Part shown: piece after piece, positions 8,913-17,458 of the stretch | Position numbering within the stretch: position 1 is the stretch's first letter | Layout: each line of letters starts with the position of its first letter | From: Microbacterium sp. Clip185 | GTDB taxonomy: Bacteria; Actinomycetota; Actinomycetes; Actinomycetales; Microbacteriaceae | NCBI RefSeq assembly: GCF_028743715.1 | Contig: NZ_CP117996.1 | Span: forward strand, 3,100,001 to 3,164,000 | DNA length: 64,000 bases | Direction of reading: 5' to 3' | Notes under the pieces: generated by a model | Told to the model about the DNA's origin: nothing | Database searches by the model: none | Seen by the model: the letters and a program-made list of their open reading frames with translations, nothing else | Position numbers and translations under genes: made by a program

Positions 8913-9266
8913 TTACGGGCGCAACGGAAGCAGGTCCGAGACGTCCGAGCGGGTTCCCGATGCGCGGATGAGGCCGGCGGCCGCCGCATCCGACCACGAC
9001 TGAGCCCCCGTCGCGAGGGCGATCCAGGTGCGGGCGTCGGTCTCCACGACGTTCGGCGGCGTGCCGCGGGTATGGCGCGGCCCCTCGATGATCTGGACGG
9101 CGCCGAACGGTGGAACGCGCACCTCGACCGTGTGGCCGGGCGCCTTCTCTGCGAGCAGCTGCAGGAGATACCGCACGGCCGTCGCGAGATCGGGACGGGC
9201 GGGCTGTTCGGCCGCCGCCACCGCGGCGAGCGCGGCGCGGCCGGCGTCTGTCGTGATGCGCGGCAT
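8913..9266 (-). CDS. Sterol carrier family protein
   Basis: A 117-residue protein that I recognise as the actinobacterial 'bacterial SCP' family, commonly found beside purD or purM in this group. Sequence runs [16 protein letters not shown], then [49 protein letters not shown]. The second part is the conserved block (a hydrophobic ligand-binding SCP2-like sheet). The open frame extends upstream to 9512 but antisense to purD; the ATG at 9266 leaves a normal 52-base divergent gap to purD. True ligand unknown. Confidence 0.85.
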   Translation of the reverse strand: MPRITTDAGRAALAAVAAAEQPARPDLATAVRYLLQLLAEKAPGHTVEVRVPPFGAVQIIEGPRHTRGTPPNVVETDARTWIALATGAQSWSDAAAAGLIRASGTRSDVSDLLPLRP

Positions 9267-9318
9267 GACCGCCACGCTACCCCGACGCTCGAAAGCGGCT
9301 CTCGGTAGGGTGGGGCGC

Positions 9319-10605
9319 GTGAAGATCCTCGTTCTCGGCTCCGGCGCGCGCGAGCACGCCATCATCCTCGCGCTCGCCTCCGAACCGACGCACCACGAGA
9401 TCCTCGCGGCGCCGGGCAACGCGGGAATCTCGCGCGACGCCGCGATCGCACGCGTCCCCGACGGCTCCGTACTGAACCCCGAGGATCCGACCGCCGTGAC
9501 CGAGTACGCCAACGCTCACGCGATCGATCTCGTCGTGATCGGCCCCGAGGCGCCCCTCGTCGCCGGCGTCGCCGACGCGCTGCGCGAGCGCGGCATCCCG
9601 GTCTTCGGTCCCGGCCGTGCCGCGGCGCAGCTCGAGGGCTCCAAGACCTTCGCGAAGCGGATCATGGATGCGGCGGGGGTTCCCACCGGTCGCGCGGTGC
9701 GCGCTCAGACCATCGAAGAGGTGCGGGCGGCGCTCGACGACCTCGGGGCCCCGCACGTCGTCAAGGCCGACGGGCTCGCCGCCGGCAAGGGCGTCATCGT
9801 CACCGAGGACCGCGATGCGGCGCTCGCGCACGCGGCCGAGTTCCTCCCGACCGGCGCCGTGCTCGTGGAGGAGTTCCTCGCAGGCCCCGAGGTCTCCCTT
9901 TTCTTCCTCAGCGACGGCGACACCGTGCGCCCGCTCAGCCCGGCGCAGGACTTCAAGCGGTTGGGCGACGGCGACAGCGGCCCCAACACGGGCGGCATGG
10001 GCGCATACTCGCCGCTCCCCTGGCTCGCCGAGAGCTTCGGCGACGAGCGCTCGTTCGTCGATCTCGTGACCGAGACCGTCGCCCTTCCCATCATCCGCGA
10101 GCTCGACCGCGAGGGCACCCCCTTCATCGGCCTGCTCTACGCCGGACTCATCCTCACCGACACCGGCGTCAAGGTCATCGAGTTCAACGCGCGGTTCGGC
10201 GACCCGGAGACGCAGGTCGTACTGCCGCGCCTGATCACGCCGCTCTCGCAGCTGCTGCTGTCGGCGGCATCCGGCACGCTCGAGGACGAGCCGCGTCCGG
10301 AGTTCTCCGACGCGGCTGCGGTGACGGTCGTACTTGCGAGCGAGGGATACCCCGCGGCGCCCGTCACGGGCCGCACCCTCGCCGGGCTGGATGCGGCCGC
10401 ATCCGTCGATGGCGTGCACATCGCCCACGCCGCCACCCGGGACCACGGCGGCGAACTCGTCGCGACGGGCGGGCGCGTGCTGAACGTGGTGGCCGTGGCC
10501 GATGACTTCGCCACCGCCCGCGACCACGCCTATCGCGCGCTCGCGCGCATCGAGCTGGCGGGCGGGCAGTACCGCACCGACATCGCGGCACGCGTCGCCG
10601 GCTGA
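9319..10605 (+). CDS. purD: Phosphoribosylamine-glycine ligase (GAR synthetase)
   Basis: Second step of purine biosynthesis, joining glycine to phosphoribosylamine with ATP. 428 aa, normal length. N-terminal domain begins [14 protein letters not shown]; the ATP-grasp part shows [28 protein letters not shown] and [15 protein letters not shown]; the metal-binding end of the grasp is [12 protein letters not shown]. The GTG start at 9319 gives exactly the conserved N-terminus. It stands apart from the other pur genes, divergent from the sterol-carrier gene. Confidence 0.97.
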   Translation: MKILVLGSGAREHAIILALASEPTHHEILAAPGNAGISRDAAIARVPDGSVLNPEDPTAVTEYANAHAIDLVVIGPEAPLVAGVADALRERGIPVFGPGRAAAQLEGSKTFAKRIMDAAGVPTGRAVRAQTIEEVRAALDDLGAPHVVKADGLAAGKGVIVTEDRDAALAHAAEFLPTGAVLVEEFLAGPEVSLFFLSDGDTVRPLSPAQDFKRLGDGDSGPNTGGMGAYSPLPWLAESFGDERSFVDLVTETVALPIIRELDREGTPFIGLLYAGLILTDTGVKVIEFNARFGDPETQVVLPRLITPLSQLLLSAASGTLEDEPRPEFSDAAAVTVVLASEGYPAAPVTGRTLAGLDAAASVDGVHIAHAATRDHGGELVATGGRVLNVVAVADDFATARDHAYRALARIELAGGQYRTDIAARVAG

Positions 10606-10635
10606 GTTCGGGAGCCGGCGCATCCGCCTGGCGCA

Positions 10636-10710
10636 GCCCGAACTCCTGCACAATCACCCCGGACCGGCGTGTGGAGCCGGTTCAGGCCGGATCTGCCGGA
10701 GTTCAGGCGC
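10636..10710. repeat. Family A palindromic repeat, degenerate copy
   Basis: Left arm GCCCGAACTCCTGCAC and right arm ATCTGCCGGAGTTCAGGC flank a GC-rich middle. The arms are inverted and less perfect than in the copies at 11307, 41347 and 41476. It lies between the convergent ends of purD and the lipoprotein gene, so it may act as a terminator. Confidence 0.7.
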
Positions 10711-10722
10711 CCGCACCCAGGC

Positions 10723-11217
10723 TCACTGCACGCGCGCCTGCACCCATCCGGCGCTGGTTCCGCCGGTGGTGACCATGATCTGCACGGGGCCTTCCGCATC
10801 GACCTGCTGATGATCCTGCGTCTGCAGGGCGTCTTCGCACGCGAACGAGCCGGATGCGATCGCACGGCGCTCCTGGTCGACGGCGGAGGTCATCACCTCG
10901 TAGCTGATGGCGCCGCCCGTGCACCACGCGTCGATGCGGAGCATCTGGCCGGGCGAGACGACCGCGGGCCCGGTGATCGACGCGTTGGCGGCGGCGTCGC
11001 CGTCCGGGTCGAACCTCGTGAGCGCCACCTGCCCGGGATCGTCCGCCTCGGGCTCCAGCGGTGCCGAGGGCGGCGTGGTCGTCTGCTCACCGGACGGCGC
11101 GGGCGGCGTGAGGGACACGGTCGGTTCGTCGTCGACGGCGCCTGCCGTGCACCCGGCGATACCGAGAGCGGCGAGGACGACACCGCCGAGAAGGAGGGGA
11201 CGGATGCGGCTGCTCAT
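10723..11217 (-). CDS. Small secreted lipoprotein of unknown function
   Basis: 164 aa. A lipoprotein signal (SSRIRPLLLGGVVLAALGIAGC, lipobox IAGC) is followed by a low-complexity Thr/Pro/Glu linker (about 25-60) and a small beta-type domain. That domain has VVSPGQMLRIDAWCTGGAISYEVMTSAV and ends QIMVTTGGTSAGWVQARVQ. Two Cys in the mature domain (CTGG and FACED) could form a disulphide. The ATG at 11217 follows no strong ribosome site but gives the only sensible signal peptide. It is an outer-face protein with no recognised enzyme motif. Confidence 0.75.
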   Translation of the reverse strand: MSSRIRPLLLGGVVLAALGIAGCTAGAVDDEPTVSLTPPAPSGEQTTTPPSAPLEPEADDPGQVALTRFDPDGDAAANASITGPAVVSPGQMLRIDAWCTGGAISYEVMTSAVDQERRAIASGSFACEDALQTQDHQQVDAEGPVQIMVTTGGTSAGWVQARVQ

Positions 11218-11306
11218 GCCCTCCACGGTAGAAAGCGCCCACCGCGGGTGCACAACCCGTTGATCCGGGGCCGTTCTCCGCCTACGGTGGGCGCCCTCAT
11301 CCGGCT

Positions 11307-11375
11307 CCGAACTCCTGCAGAACCGCCGCACCGGGGCCTGGAGACCCGTGGACGGCCGGTTCTGCAGGAGTTCGG
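11307..11375. repeat. Family A palindromic repeat
   Basis: CCGAACTCCTGCAGAACCG (11307-11325) is repeated in perfect inverted form as the right arm ending at 11375, a 19-base stem around a 31-base loop. It sits directly after the stop of the MFS gene (minus strand), so it could form a stable 3' hairpin on that transcript. Confidence 0.9.
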
Positions 11376-11385
11376 GCCCGCCCGC

Positions 11386-12861
11386 TCAGCGGCGCACGAG
11401 CTCCTTGGGACGCCGCATGAACAGCACGGCGACGAGCCCCACGACGATGATGCCCGCGGGCAGCAGCGTGGCTTGCGCCATGGCGGTGGAGAACCCGGCG
11501 ACCACGGGCTCCGGAAGGGTGCCGGTGCCGAAGCCGGATGCGGCATCCGCCGCCCCGGGAAGATTCGCCTCGAGCCGGGCCTGCATGACCGCCGCGATCG
11601 CCGCCGATCCGATGACCGAGCCGACGACGCGCGTCGTGTTGTAGATGCCGGCGCCCGCACCCGCCTGGCGCGGCGGAAGCCCGCGCGTGGCGGTCGTCGC
11701 CAGCGGACCCCACATCCCCGCGTTGCCGATTCCCTGCAGCGCCGAGGGGATCAGGAAGACCCAGATCGGCGTCGTGGGATCGCCGATGAGGACCGAGTTG
11801 AACACGAGCGAGCCGCCGACCAGGACGAGCCCCGGCACGAGGATCACGCGGGGGTCCACCCGATCGAGCAGACGCCCGGCCAACGGCGCGAGCACGCCGG
11901 AGAGCACGGCCATGGGGATCATCAGCAACGCGGCCTCGGTGGGCGTGAGCCCACGTGCCAGCTGCAGCGCGAACATGAACGGAACCGACATGGCCGTCAC
12001 CGCGAAGCCCACCGCCGCGATGCCCGCGTTCGCCGCCGAGAAGTTGCGGTCGCGGAACAGATCGAGCGGCACGAGCGGCTCGCTGCGCGTGCGCGCCTGC
12101 GTCCAGATGAAGACCGCGAGCACGACGACGCCGACCGCGATCATGAGCCACACCCACGGTGCCCAGTCGAAGTGCTCGCCCTCCTGCAGGCCGAACACGA
12201 TGAGGAACAGCGCCACAGCGGACAGGAACACGCCGACCATGTCGAAGCGGTGCTTGTGGGTCTCCAGCTGCGGCACCAGGATCCACGCGAGAACCAGCCC
12301 GATGATGCCGACGGGCACGTTGATGAAGAAGATCCACTCCCATCCGAGGCCGTCCACGAGAAGCCCGCCGGCGAGGGGGCCGACGAGCATCGCGACCCCG
12401 GCGGTCGCACCCCACAGGCCCATGGCAGCGCCGCGCTGCGAGGGCGGGAAGGTGCGCGTGATCACCGCCATCGTCTGCGGCGTGACGAGCGCGGCACCGA
12501 TCCCCTGCACGGCACGCATGGCGACGAGCATGCCGAGACTGGACGAGAGCCCGCATCCGAGCGACGCGAGCGTGAACAGCGCGAGGCCGATGAGGTAGAT
12601 GTTCTTGGGACCGAACCGGTCACCGAGACGCCCGGTGATCAGCAGCGGCACGGCGTAGGCGAGCAGGTAGGCGCTGGTCACCCACACGACGTTGTCGAGG
12701 TTGTTCGTGTTCGGATCCAGCGCGGCCTTGATGGCAGGGTTGGCGACCGAGACGATCGTGGTGTCGACGAGGATCATGAAGAACCCGATGACGAGGGCCC
12801 AGAGGGCCGGCCACGGGCTGCGTGTGGGCGTGTTGGTGGTAGCGGTGGTGGGAGCGCTCAT
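11386..12861 (-). CDS. MFS multidrug exporter, DHA2 family (14 helices)
   Basis: Proton-driven exporter of the EmrB/QacA type, inner membrane, 491 aa. Family signs: VWVTSAYLLAYAVPLLITGRLGDRFGPKNIYLIG (motif A region), AVQGIGAALVTPQTMAVITRTFPPSQRGAAMGLWGATAGVAMLVGPLAGGLLVD (motif C region with the exporter-type GP), GWEWIFFINVPVGI. About 14 hydrophobic segments. ATG at 12861 overlaps the stop of the PadR regulator gene as ATGA, so the two form one operon and the regulator most likely controls the exporter. The exported compound is not predictable. Confidence 0.9.
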   Translation of the reverse strand: MSAPTTATTNTPTRSPWPALWALVIGFFMILVDTTIVSVANPAIKAALDPNTNNLDNVVWVTSAYLLAYAVPLLITGRLGDRFGPKNIYLIGLALFTLASLGCGLSSSLGMLVAMRAVQGIGAALVTPQTMAVITRTFPPSQRGAAMGLWGATAGVAMLVGPLAGGLLVDGLGWEWIFFINVPVGIIGLVLAWILVPQLETHKHRFDMVGVFLSAVALFLIVFGLQEGEHFDWAPWVWLMIAVGVVVLAVFIWTQARTRSEPLVPLDLFRDRNFSAANAGIAAVGFAVTAMSVPFMFALQLARGLTPTEAALLMIPMAVLSGVLAPLAGRLLDRVDPRVILVPGLVLVGGSLVFNSVLIGDPTTPIWVFLIPSALQGIGNAGMWGPLATTATRGLPPRQAGAGAGIYNTTRVVGSVIGSAAIAAVMQARLEANLPGAADAASGFGTGTLPEPVVAGFSTAMAQATLLPAGIIVVGLVAVLFMRRPKELVRR

Positions 12862-13475
12862 TCGCGAGCAGCCTTTCTCTGAGTGAGGTACCGGTCGCTG
12901 GTGCGATCGTGCGCATCCGGACCCCAGGCGAAGCTCGGGTCGCCGAGGCGCCCGAGGAAAGCGTCGAGCCAGGCCAGGTCGGCCTGGGCGAGGAAGAGGG
13001 AGCGGTCGACCTCGACGAGGTGCTGCTCGGCCACACCTGCCGGGCGGGCCTTGGCGAGCCCTGCGGTGAGGTCGGCGATCTGCTCCGTCAGCGCGTCGCG
13101 GCGCACGGCCAGCAGCGCTGCGACGTCGTCACGGTCGAGGTTGTGCGCCTCGGCGAGAGCGACACGGAACTCGACCGGCCGGTCGATGCGCACGAGCTCG
13201 GCGCGCACTCCATCGTGGAGGGCGGCCATGCCGGCATCCGTCAGCGCGTACGTCGTGCGTTCGGGACGATTGCCCTCGCGCTCGGTGCCCGCCTCCGCGA
13301 CGAGTCCGGCCTTCTCCAGCCGGGCGACGGTGTGGTAGACCGTGCCGCCGGTGACATTCAGGATGCGGTCGTCGTGACGCAGTCTCATGAGCCGCAGCAT
13401 CTCGTAGGGATGCATGGGGTCTTCGCGCAGCAGCGCGAGCACCATGATCCCCAACGGGGTGATCCGAGCCGTCAT
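12858..13475 (-). CDS. PadR-family transcriptional regulator
   Basis: Winged-helix repressor (205 aa): PadR domain about residues 5-85 (PLGIMVLALLREDPMHPYEMLRLM, then ILNVTGGTVYHTVARLEKAGLVAE), followed by the C-terminal dimerisation helices of Vir_act_alpha_C type. The frame is open to a GTG at 13514, but the ATG at 13475 has GGAG at the right distance and keeps the 13494-13509 palindrome outside the gene. It precedes the MFS exporter in one transcript, as in many PadR-drug exporter pairs. Confidence 0.88.
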   Translation of the reverse strand: MTARITPLGIMVLALLREDPMHPYEMLRLMRLRHDDRILNVTGGTVYHTVARLEKAGLVAEAGTEREGNRPERTTYALTDAGMAALHDGVRAELVRIDRPVEFRVALAEAHNLDRDDVAALLAVRRDALTEQIADLTAGLAKARPAGVAEQHLVEVDRSLFLAQADLAWLDAFLGRLGDPSFAWGPDAHDRTSDRYLTQRKAARE

Positions 13476-13493
13476 TGGGTACTCCATATCGAT

Positions 13494-13509
13494 TAGTCCA
13501 CATGGACTA
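13494..13509. promoter_or_regulatory. Probable PadR operator
   Basis: TAGTCCACATGGACTA: seven-base arms TAGTCCA / TGGACTA around two central bases. It lies between the divergent starts of the PadR regulator and the TfoX-like gene, where an autoregulatory operator is expected. Assignment is from position and symmetry only. Confidence 0.6.
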
Positions 13510-13534
13510 TACACCCGCGGCGTACCCTTCCGGC

Positions 13535-13882
13535 ATGCCGGATGCCGAGCGCGAGGCCGCCCGCCGACGCGGCCACGAGATCTTCGATCCGATCGTCGAG
13601 CCGCTGCTGAAGATGCCCGACGTGGATGTGGGCAGGATGTTCGGCTCGGAGGGCGTCCGCATCCGGGGCAAGGTCTTCGCCTTCCTCGGCTTCGACGGCA
13701 CTCTCATGGCCAAACTGCCCACGGCGCGCATCGATGACCTCGTCCAGGCGGGCACCGCCCGGCGCATGATCATGAAGGGGCGCCCGCTGCGCGAGTGGGT
13801 CGAGGTCGGCACCGATCAGGCCGAGGCGTGGGCCGGGATCATCCACGACGCGCGCGCGTTCCTCGACGAGATCACCCCCTGA
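13535..13882 (+). CDS. TfoX/Sxy N-terminal domain protein
   Basis: A 115-residue protein with the TfoX N-terminal fold: KMPDVDVGRMFGSEGVRIRGKVFAFLGFDGTLMAKLP, then MKGRPLREWVEV and a closing helix. Stand-alone TfoX_N proteins are common in actinobacteria and are not known to act as competence regulators there; a small-ligand or nucleic-acid role is open. The ATG at 13535 gives the usual length; an in-frame ATG at 13502 would place the palindromic operator inside the gene. Confidence 0.82.
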   Translation: MPDAEREAARRRGHEIFDPIVEPLLKMPDVDVGRMFGSEGVRIRGKVFAFLGFDGTLMAKLPTARIDDLVQAGTARRMIMKGRPLREWVEVGTDQAEAWAGIIHDARAFLDEITP

Positions 13883-13926
13883 CGGATGCGACGGGCGCAC
13901 CGACGCCCGCACGGGATAATGGGCGA

Positions 13927-14859
13927 GTGAACGACCCTGCGCTCCTCGACGGCTGGCGGCACGTCTACTCCGGAAAGGTCCGCGACCTCTACGTTCCCGA
14001 CGACACGCCCGAAGGCGCTTCCGGCGAGCGCATGCTCGTCGTCGCGAGCGACCGCGTGAGCTCCTTCGACCACGTGCTCGAGCCCGGCATCCCCGACAAG
14101 GGCGTGCTGCTGACGACCCTGAGCCTCTGGTGGTTCGACCGCCTCGCGGGCGGAGACGGCGGCCGCCGCATCCCGAACCACCTCGTCGCAGACCACGTTC
14201 TCGGCGCCGACGACACCGCGCACGAGCTCATCCCGGATGCGGTCGCCGGCCGGGCCATGGTCGTGCGCGCACTCGAGATGCAGCCCATCGAGTGCGTGGT
14301 GCGCGGCTATCTCACCGGCTCCGGTTGGCTCGAGTACCAGAGCACGGGAACGGTCTGCGGCATCCCGATCGCCCCGGGACTCGCCGACGGCGACCGCCTC
14401 CCGGAGCCGATCTTCACCCCCGCCTACAAGGCGCCGATGGGCGAGCACGACGAGAACATCTCGTTCGAGCGCACCGCAGAGATCGTGGGGAGCGAGATGG
14501 CCGAGCGCTTGCGCGAGCTCTCGCTGGAGATCTATGCACGCGCCGCCGCCACCGCCGAGGAGCGCGGCCTCATCCTCGCCGACACGAAGTTCGAGTTCGG
14601 GCTCGACCAGCAGGGCGTGCTCACCCTCGCGGACGAGGTGCTGACCCCCGACTCGTCCCGGTACTGGGATGCGGATGCGTGGCGCACCGGCACGACGCCC
14701 GCCGAGCGGATGGCGAGCTTCGACAAGCAGATCGTGCGCAACTGGCTCGCCGCGGCCTGGGTCCCCCGCGAGGGCGAGCCGCCGCGGCTCCCCGACGAGA
14801 TCGCGGCGCAGACCTCCGCGCGCTACGCCGAACTGCTGCGCCGACTCACCGCTGTCTGA
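13927..14859 (+). CDS. purC: SAICAR synthetase (phosphoribosylaminoimidazole-succinocarboxamide synthase)
   Basis: Adds aspartate to CAIR in purine biosynthesis. 310 aa, the longer yeast-like form usual in actinobacteria. Motifs: YSGKVRDLYVPDD (ATP loop, about residues 12-24), VASDRVSSFDHVLEPGIPDKG, ECVVRGYLTGSGW and ILADTKFEFGLD (catalytic/metal region). GTG start at 13927, chosen for the N-terminus that leads straight to the YSGKVRDLY block. Separated from purD by the MFS/PadR module. Confidence 0.96.
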   Translation: MNDPALLDGWRHVYSGKVRDLYVPDDTPEGASGERMLVVASDRVSSFDHVLEPGIPDKGVLLTTLSLWWFDRLAGGDGGRRIPNHLVADHVLGADDTAHELIPDAVAGRAMVVRALEMQPIECVVRGYLTGSGWLEYQSTGTVCGIPIAPGLADGDRLPEPIFTPAYKAPMGEHDENISFERTAEIVGSEMAERLRELSLEIYARAAATAEERGLILADTKFEFGLDQQGVLTLADEVLTPDSSRYWDADAWRTGTTPAERMASFDKQIVRNWLAAAWVPREGEPPRLPDEIAAQTSARYAELLRRLTAV

Positions 14860-14930
14860 CCCTCCCCTCATCCGCGTCGTCGTACGGGCCGGCGGCCACT
14901 ACCGCCGCGCCCCCGCGCGCGCCAGACTTT

Positions 14931-15003
14931 CCGCGAGACTGCACTTTTGCCACGAGATCACGGGGAATACCCGTGATCTCGTGCGGGAGATGCAGTCTCG
15001 CGG
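14931..15003. repeat. Compound palindrome between purC and the uracil permease
   Basis: Two nested perfect stems. Outer: CCGCGAGACTGCA (14931-14943) with TGCAGTCTCGCGG (14991-15003). Inner: CACGAGATCACGGG (14951-14964) with CCCGTGATCTCGTG (14970-14983), loop of five bases. It can fold as a long hairpin with small internal loops. It lies 72 bases after purC and 49 bases before the permease start, so it could be a purC terminator or a mobile palindromic repeat; I saw no second copy here. Confidence 0.85.
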
Positions 15004-15051
15004 GATGAAACACCCACGCGAACGGGCCGTCCGCCCGGAAAGGACCACCCC

Positions 15052-16371
15052 ATGCCCCTGTGGAAGATCCACGGAAACGGCCGCACCGTCGCTCCGGGCG
15101 AGGTCGTCGCACCCGACGAACGCCTGAACTGGCCCGCGACGATCGCGATCGGCGCCCAGCACGTCATCGCCATGTTCGGCGCCACCTTCCTCGTGCCGAT
15201 CCTGACCGGCTTCCCGGTCGCCACGACCCTGCTGTTCTCCGGCGTCGGAACGCTGCTGTTCCTCGTGGTCACGAAGAACAAGCTCCCGAGCTACCTGGGC
15301 TCCTCGTTCGCCTTCATCGCGCCCGTGACGGCGGCGACCGCATCCGCCGGCATGGGTTCCGCCCTCGCGGGCATCGTCGCCGTGGGTGTGCTGCTGGCCA
15401 TCATCGGCGTCGTCGTGCAGTTGGCGGGCCTCGGCTGGGTCGACAAGCTCATGCCCCCGGTCGTGGCCGGCGCCATCGTCGCTCTGATCGGCTTCAACCT
15501 GGCCCCCGCCGCGTGGAACAACTTCCAGCAGGCGCCCGTGATCGCCTCGATCACGCTGGCCGCCGTCATCCTCTTCAGCGTGCTCTTCCGCGGCTTCCTC
15601 GGCCGGATCTCGATCTTCCTCGGCGTCGTCGTCGGCTACATCGCCGCCGCGATCTCGGGCGAGCTCGACTTCAGCAGCGTCGCGGATGCGGCCTGGGTCG
15701 GCCTGCCCACCTTCCACATCGCCGACTTCGGCAGCCCGGGCACGTGGAGCGCGATCGCGATGTTCCTGCCCGTCGTGCTCGTGCTGGTGGCGGAGAACGT
15801 CGGCCACGTGCGCGGTGTCGCCACGATGACGGATGCGTCCGTCAACCGCTCCACCGGGCGCGCCCTCATCGCCGACGGCGCCGCCACCACCGTCGCCGGG
15901 TTCTTCGGGGGTTCGGGAACCACGACCTACGGCGAGAACATCGGGGTGATGGCCGCGACCCGCGTGTACTCGACGGCCGCGTACTGGGTCGCGGGCGTGG
16001 TGGCGATCCTCCTCAGCCTGTCGCCCAAGATCGGCGCCGTCATCAACTCCGTGCCTGCAGGCGTGCTGGGCGGTGTGACGACCGCGCTGTACGGTCTGAT
16101 CGGCATCATCGGCATCAAGATCTGGGTCGACAACCGAGTGGACTTCTCCCGCCCGGTGAACCAGTACACCGCCGCTGTCGCCCTCGTCATGGCGATCGCC
16201 GGCTTCTCGATGTCGTGGGGCGACTTCCAGCTCGGCGCCATCGTGGTGGCCACCGCCGCGGCACTGCTGATCTACCACCTCGGCAACGCCATCGCCCGAT
16301 GGCGCAAGACGGGGGCCGACGACGGCGGCCCCATCCCCGCGGTCGGCCCGCTGGGCGGCGACCCGGAGTGA
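15052..16371 (+). CDS. uraA: Uracil permease, NCS2 (nucleobase:cation symporter-2) family
   Basis: Nucleobase importer of the inner membrane, 439 aa, about 14 helices. NCS2 signs: QHVIAMFGATFLVPILTG (about 43-60), SYLGSSFAFIAP, and the signature stretch VGHVRGVATMTDASVNRSTGRALIADGAATTVAGFFGGSGTTTYGENIGVMAATRV. The GGSGTTTYGENIGV form points to the uracil (UraA/RutG-like) branch and not to xanthine/urate carriers. ATG at 15052, with GGAAAGGA upstream. Its place beside purC is consistent with nucleobase salvage. Confidence 0.92.
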   Translation: MPLWKIHGNGRTVAPGEVVAPDERLNWPATIAIGAQHVIAMFGATFLVPILTGFPVATTLLFSGVGTLLFLVVTKNKLPSYLGSSFAFIAPVTAATASAGMGSALAGIVAVGVLLAIIGVVVQLAGLGWVDKLMPPVVAGAIVALIGFNLAPAAWNNFQQAPVIASITLAAVILFSVLFRGFLGRISIFLGVVVGYIAAAISGELDFSSVADAAWVGLPTFHIADFGSPGTWSAIAMFLPVVLVLVAENVGHVRGVATMTDASVNRSTGRALIADGAATTVAGFFGGSGTTTYGENIGVMAATRVYSTAAYWVAGVVAILLSLSPKIGAVINSVPAGVLGGVTTALYGLIGIIGIKIWVDNRVDFSRPVNQYTAAVALVMAIAGFSMSWGDFQLGAIVVATAAALLIYHLGNAIARWRKTGADDGGPIPAVGPLGGDPE

Positions 16372-16409
16372 CACGCGGGCGCCGCGGGCGGCATCCCGCT
16401 CGCGGCGCG

Positions 16410-16434
16410 CCGCATCCGGTCGCCCCGGATGCGG
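16410..16434. terminator. Hairpin between convergent uraA and cebR
   Basis: CCGCATCCGG (16410-16419) pairs with CCGGATGCGG (16425-16434) over a 5-base loop; an imperfect GC-rich stem (about 16379-16408) lies beside it. The position between two stop codons supports a bidirectional terminator. Confidence 0.65.
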
Positions 16435-16438
16435 GGGC

Positions 16439-17452
16439 TCAGGCCGACTCGCGCCGGATGAGCTCGGACGACAGGATCGTGGCGTGCGGGGGCTCCTGGC
16501 CTGCGAGCAGCGCCAGCAGCACATCGACCATCTGCTCGCCCTGCAGCTGCGAGGGCTGGCGCACGGTCGTGAGCGCGGGGGTCACCGCGGTGGCGACCGG
16601 CGAGTCGTCGAACCCGACGATCGCGATGTCGTCGGGCACACTCAGGCCGGTGCGCTCGAGCGCCGCCAGCGCGCCGCGCGCCATGAGATCGCTCGCGATG
16701 AACAGGGCGTCGATCTCGGCGCCGGAGGCGAGGATGCGCTGCATCGCGGTGTAGCCGCCGGCCGAGCTGAATCCGCCGTCCTCGATCGGGCCGACCTGAA
16801 GTCCCGCATCCTGCAGCACCTCGCGGTAGCCGGTGAGTCGGTCGATGCCGGCGGGCATGTCGATCGGACCGGAGATCGTGCCGATGCGCGTGCGCCCCGC
16901 CTCGACGAGGTGCCGGGTCGCCGTACGACCCCCCTCCACGTTGTCGATGTCGACGAAGTAGGCGCCGTCTCGTCCGTGAGCGGGCCGGCCGCCGTAGACG
17001 ACGGGGACCGCGGCGGCGATCCGGTCGACGAACGTGTCGGTCGTGTGGTGCGAGACGACGATCGCGCCGTCCACGGCGCCGCTGCGCAGATACGCGGCCG
17101 TCTTGTCGCGCGGATCGTTGCTCGCGATGATGAGGTTCAGCACGTAGTCGGATCTGCTGAGCCGCGCGTTGATGCCCGACACGATCGACGCGAAGAACGG
17201 GTCGCCGAAGAACCTGTTCGTGTCTTCCGGCACGATCAGCGCGATCGCCATCGTCGCCCGGCTCGCGAGCGAGCGCGCGGCCCGATTGGGCACGTAGTTC
17301 AGCTCGCTGATGGCGAGTTCGACGGCGGCCACCGCAGCGGGACTCACTGCGGTGGCGCCGTTGACGACTCGGGAGACCGTAGACCGGGAGACCCCGGCCA
17401 TCGCCGCGACGTCCTCGATGGTGGCGGTGGCACGACGAGGGTCGCTGGTCAC
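16439..17452 (-). CDS. cebR: LacI-family repressor of the cellobiose operon (CebR-like)
   Basis: Sugar-responsive repressor, 337 aa. N-terminal HTH ATIEDVAAMAGVSRSTVSRVVNGATAVSPA with hinge helix region NRAARSLASR, then a periplasmic-binding-protein-like effector domain (GGRPAHGRDGAYFVDIDNVEGG, GFDDSPVATAVTPALTTVRQP). It is the last gene of the ceb operon, 6 bases after the beta-glucosidase stop. Three boxes upstream of cebE match the known Streptomyces CebR site TGGGAGCGCTCCCA, so it very likely represses its own operon until cellobiose or a cello-oligosaccharide is present. GTG start at 17452. Confidence 0.88.
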   Translation of the reverse strand: MTSDPRRATATIEDVAAMAGVSRSTVSRVVNGATAVSPAAVAAVELAISELNYVPNRAARSLASRATMAIALIVPEDTNRFFGDPFFASIVSGINARLSRSDYVLNLIIASNDPRDKTAAYLRSGAVDGAIVVSHHTTDTFVDRIAAAVPVVYGGRPAHGRDGAYFVDIDNVEGGRTATRHLVEAGRTRIGTISGPIDMPAGIDRLTGYREVLQDAGLQVGPIEDGGFSSAGGYTAMQRILASGAEIDALFIASDLMARGALAALERTGLSVPDDIAIVGFDDSPVATAVTPALTTVRQPSQLQGEQMVDVLLALLAGQEPPHATILSSELIRRESA

Positions 17453-17458
17453 GGTTCT

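Noticed and set aside
13502..13882. Earlier ATG at 13502 for the TfoX-like protein
   Set aside because: It would put the operator-like palindrome inside the gene and adds residues not typical of the family.
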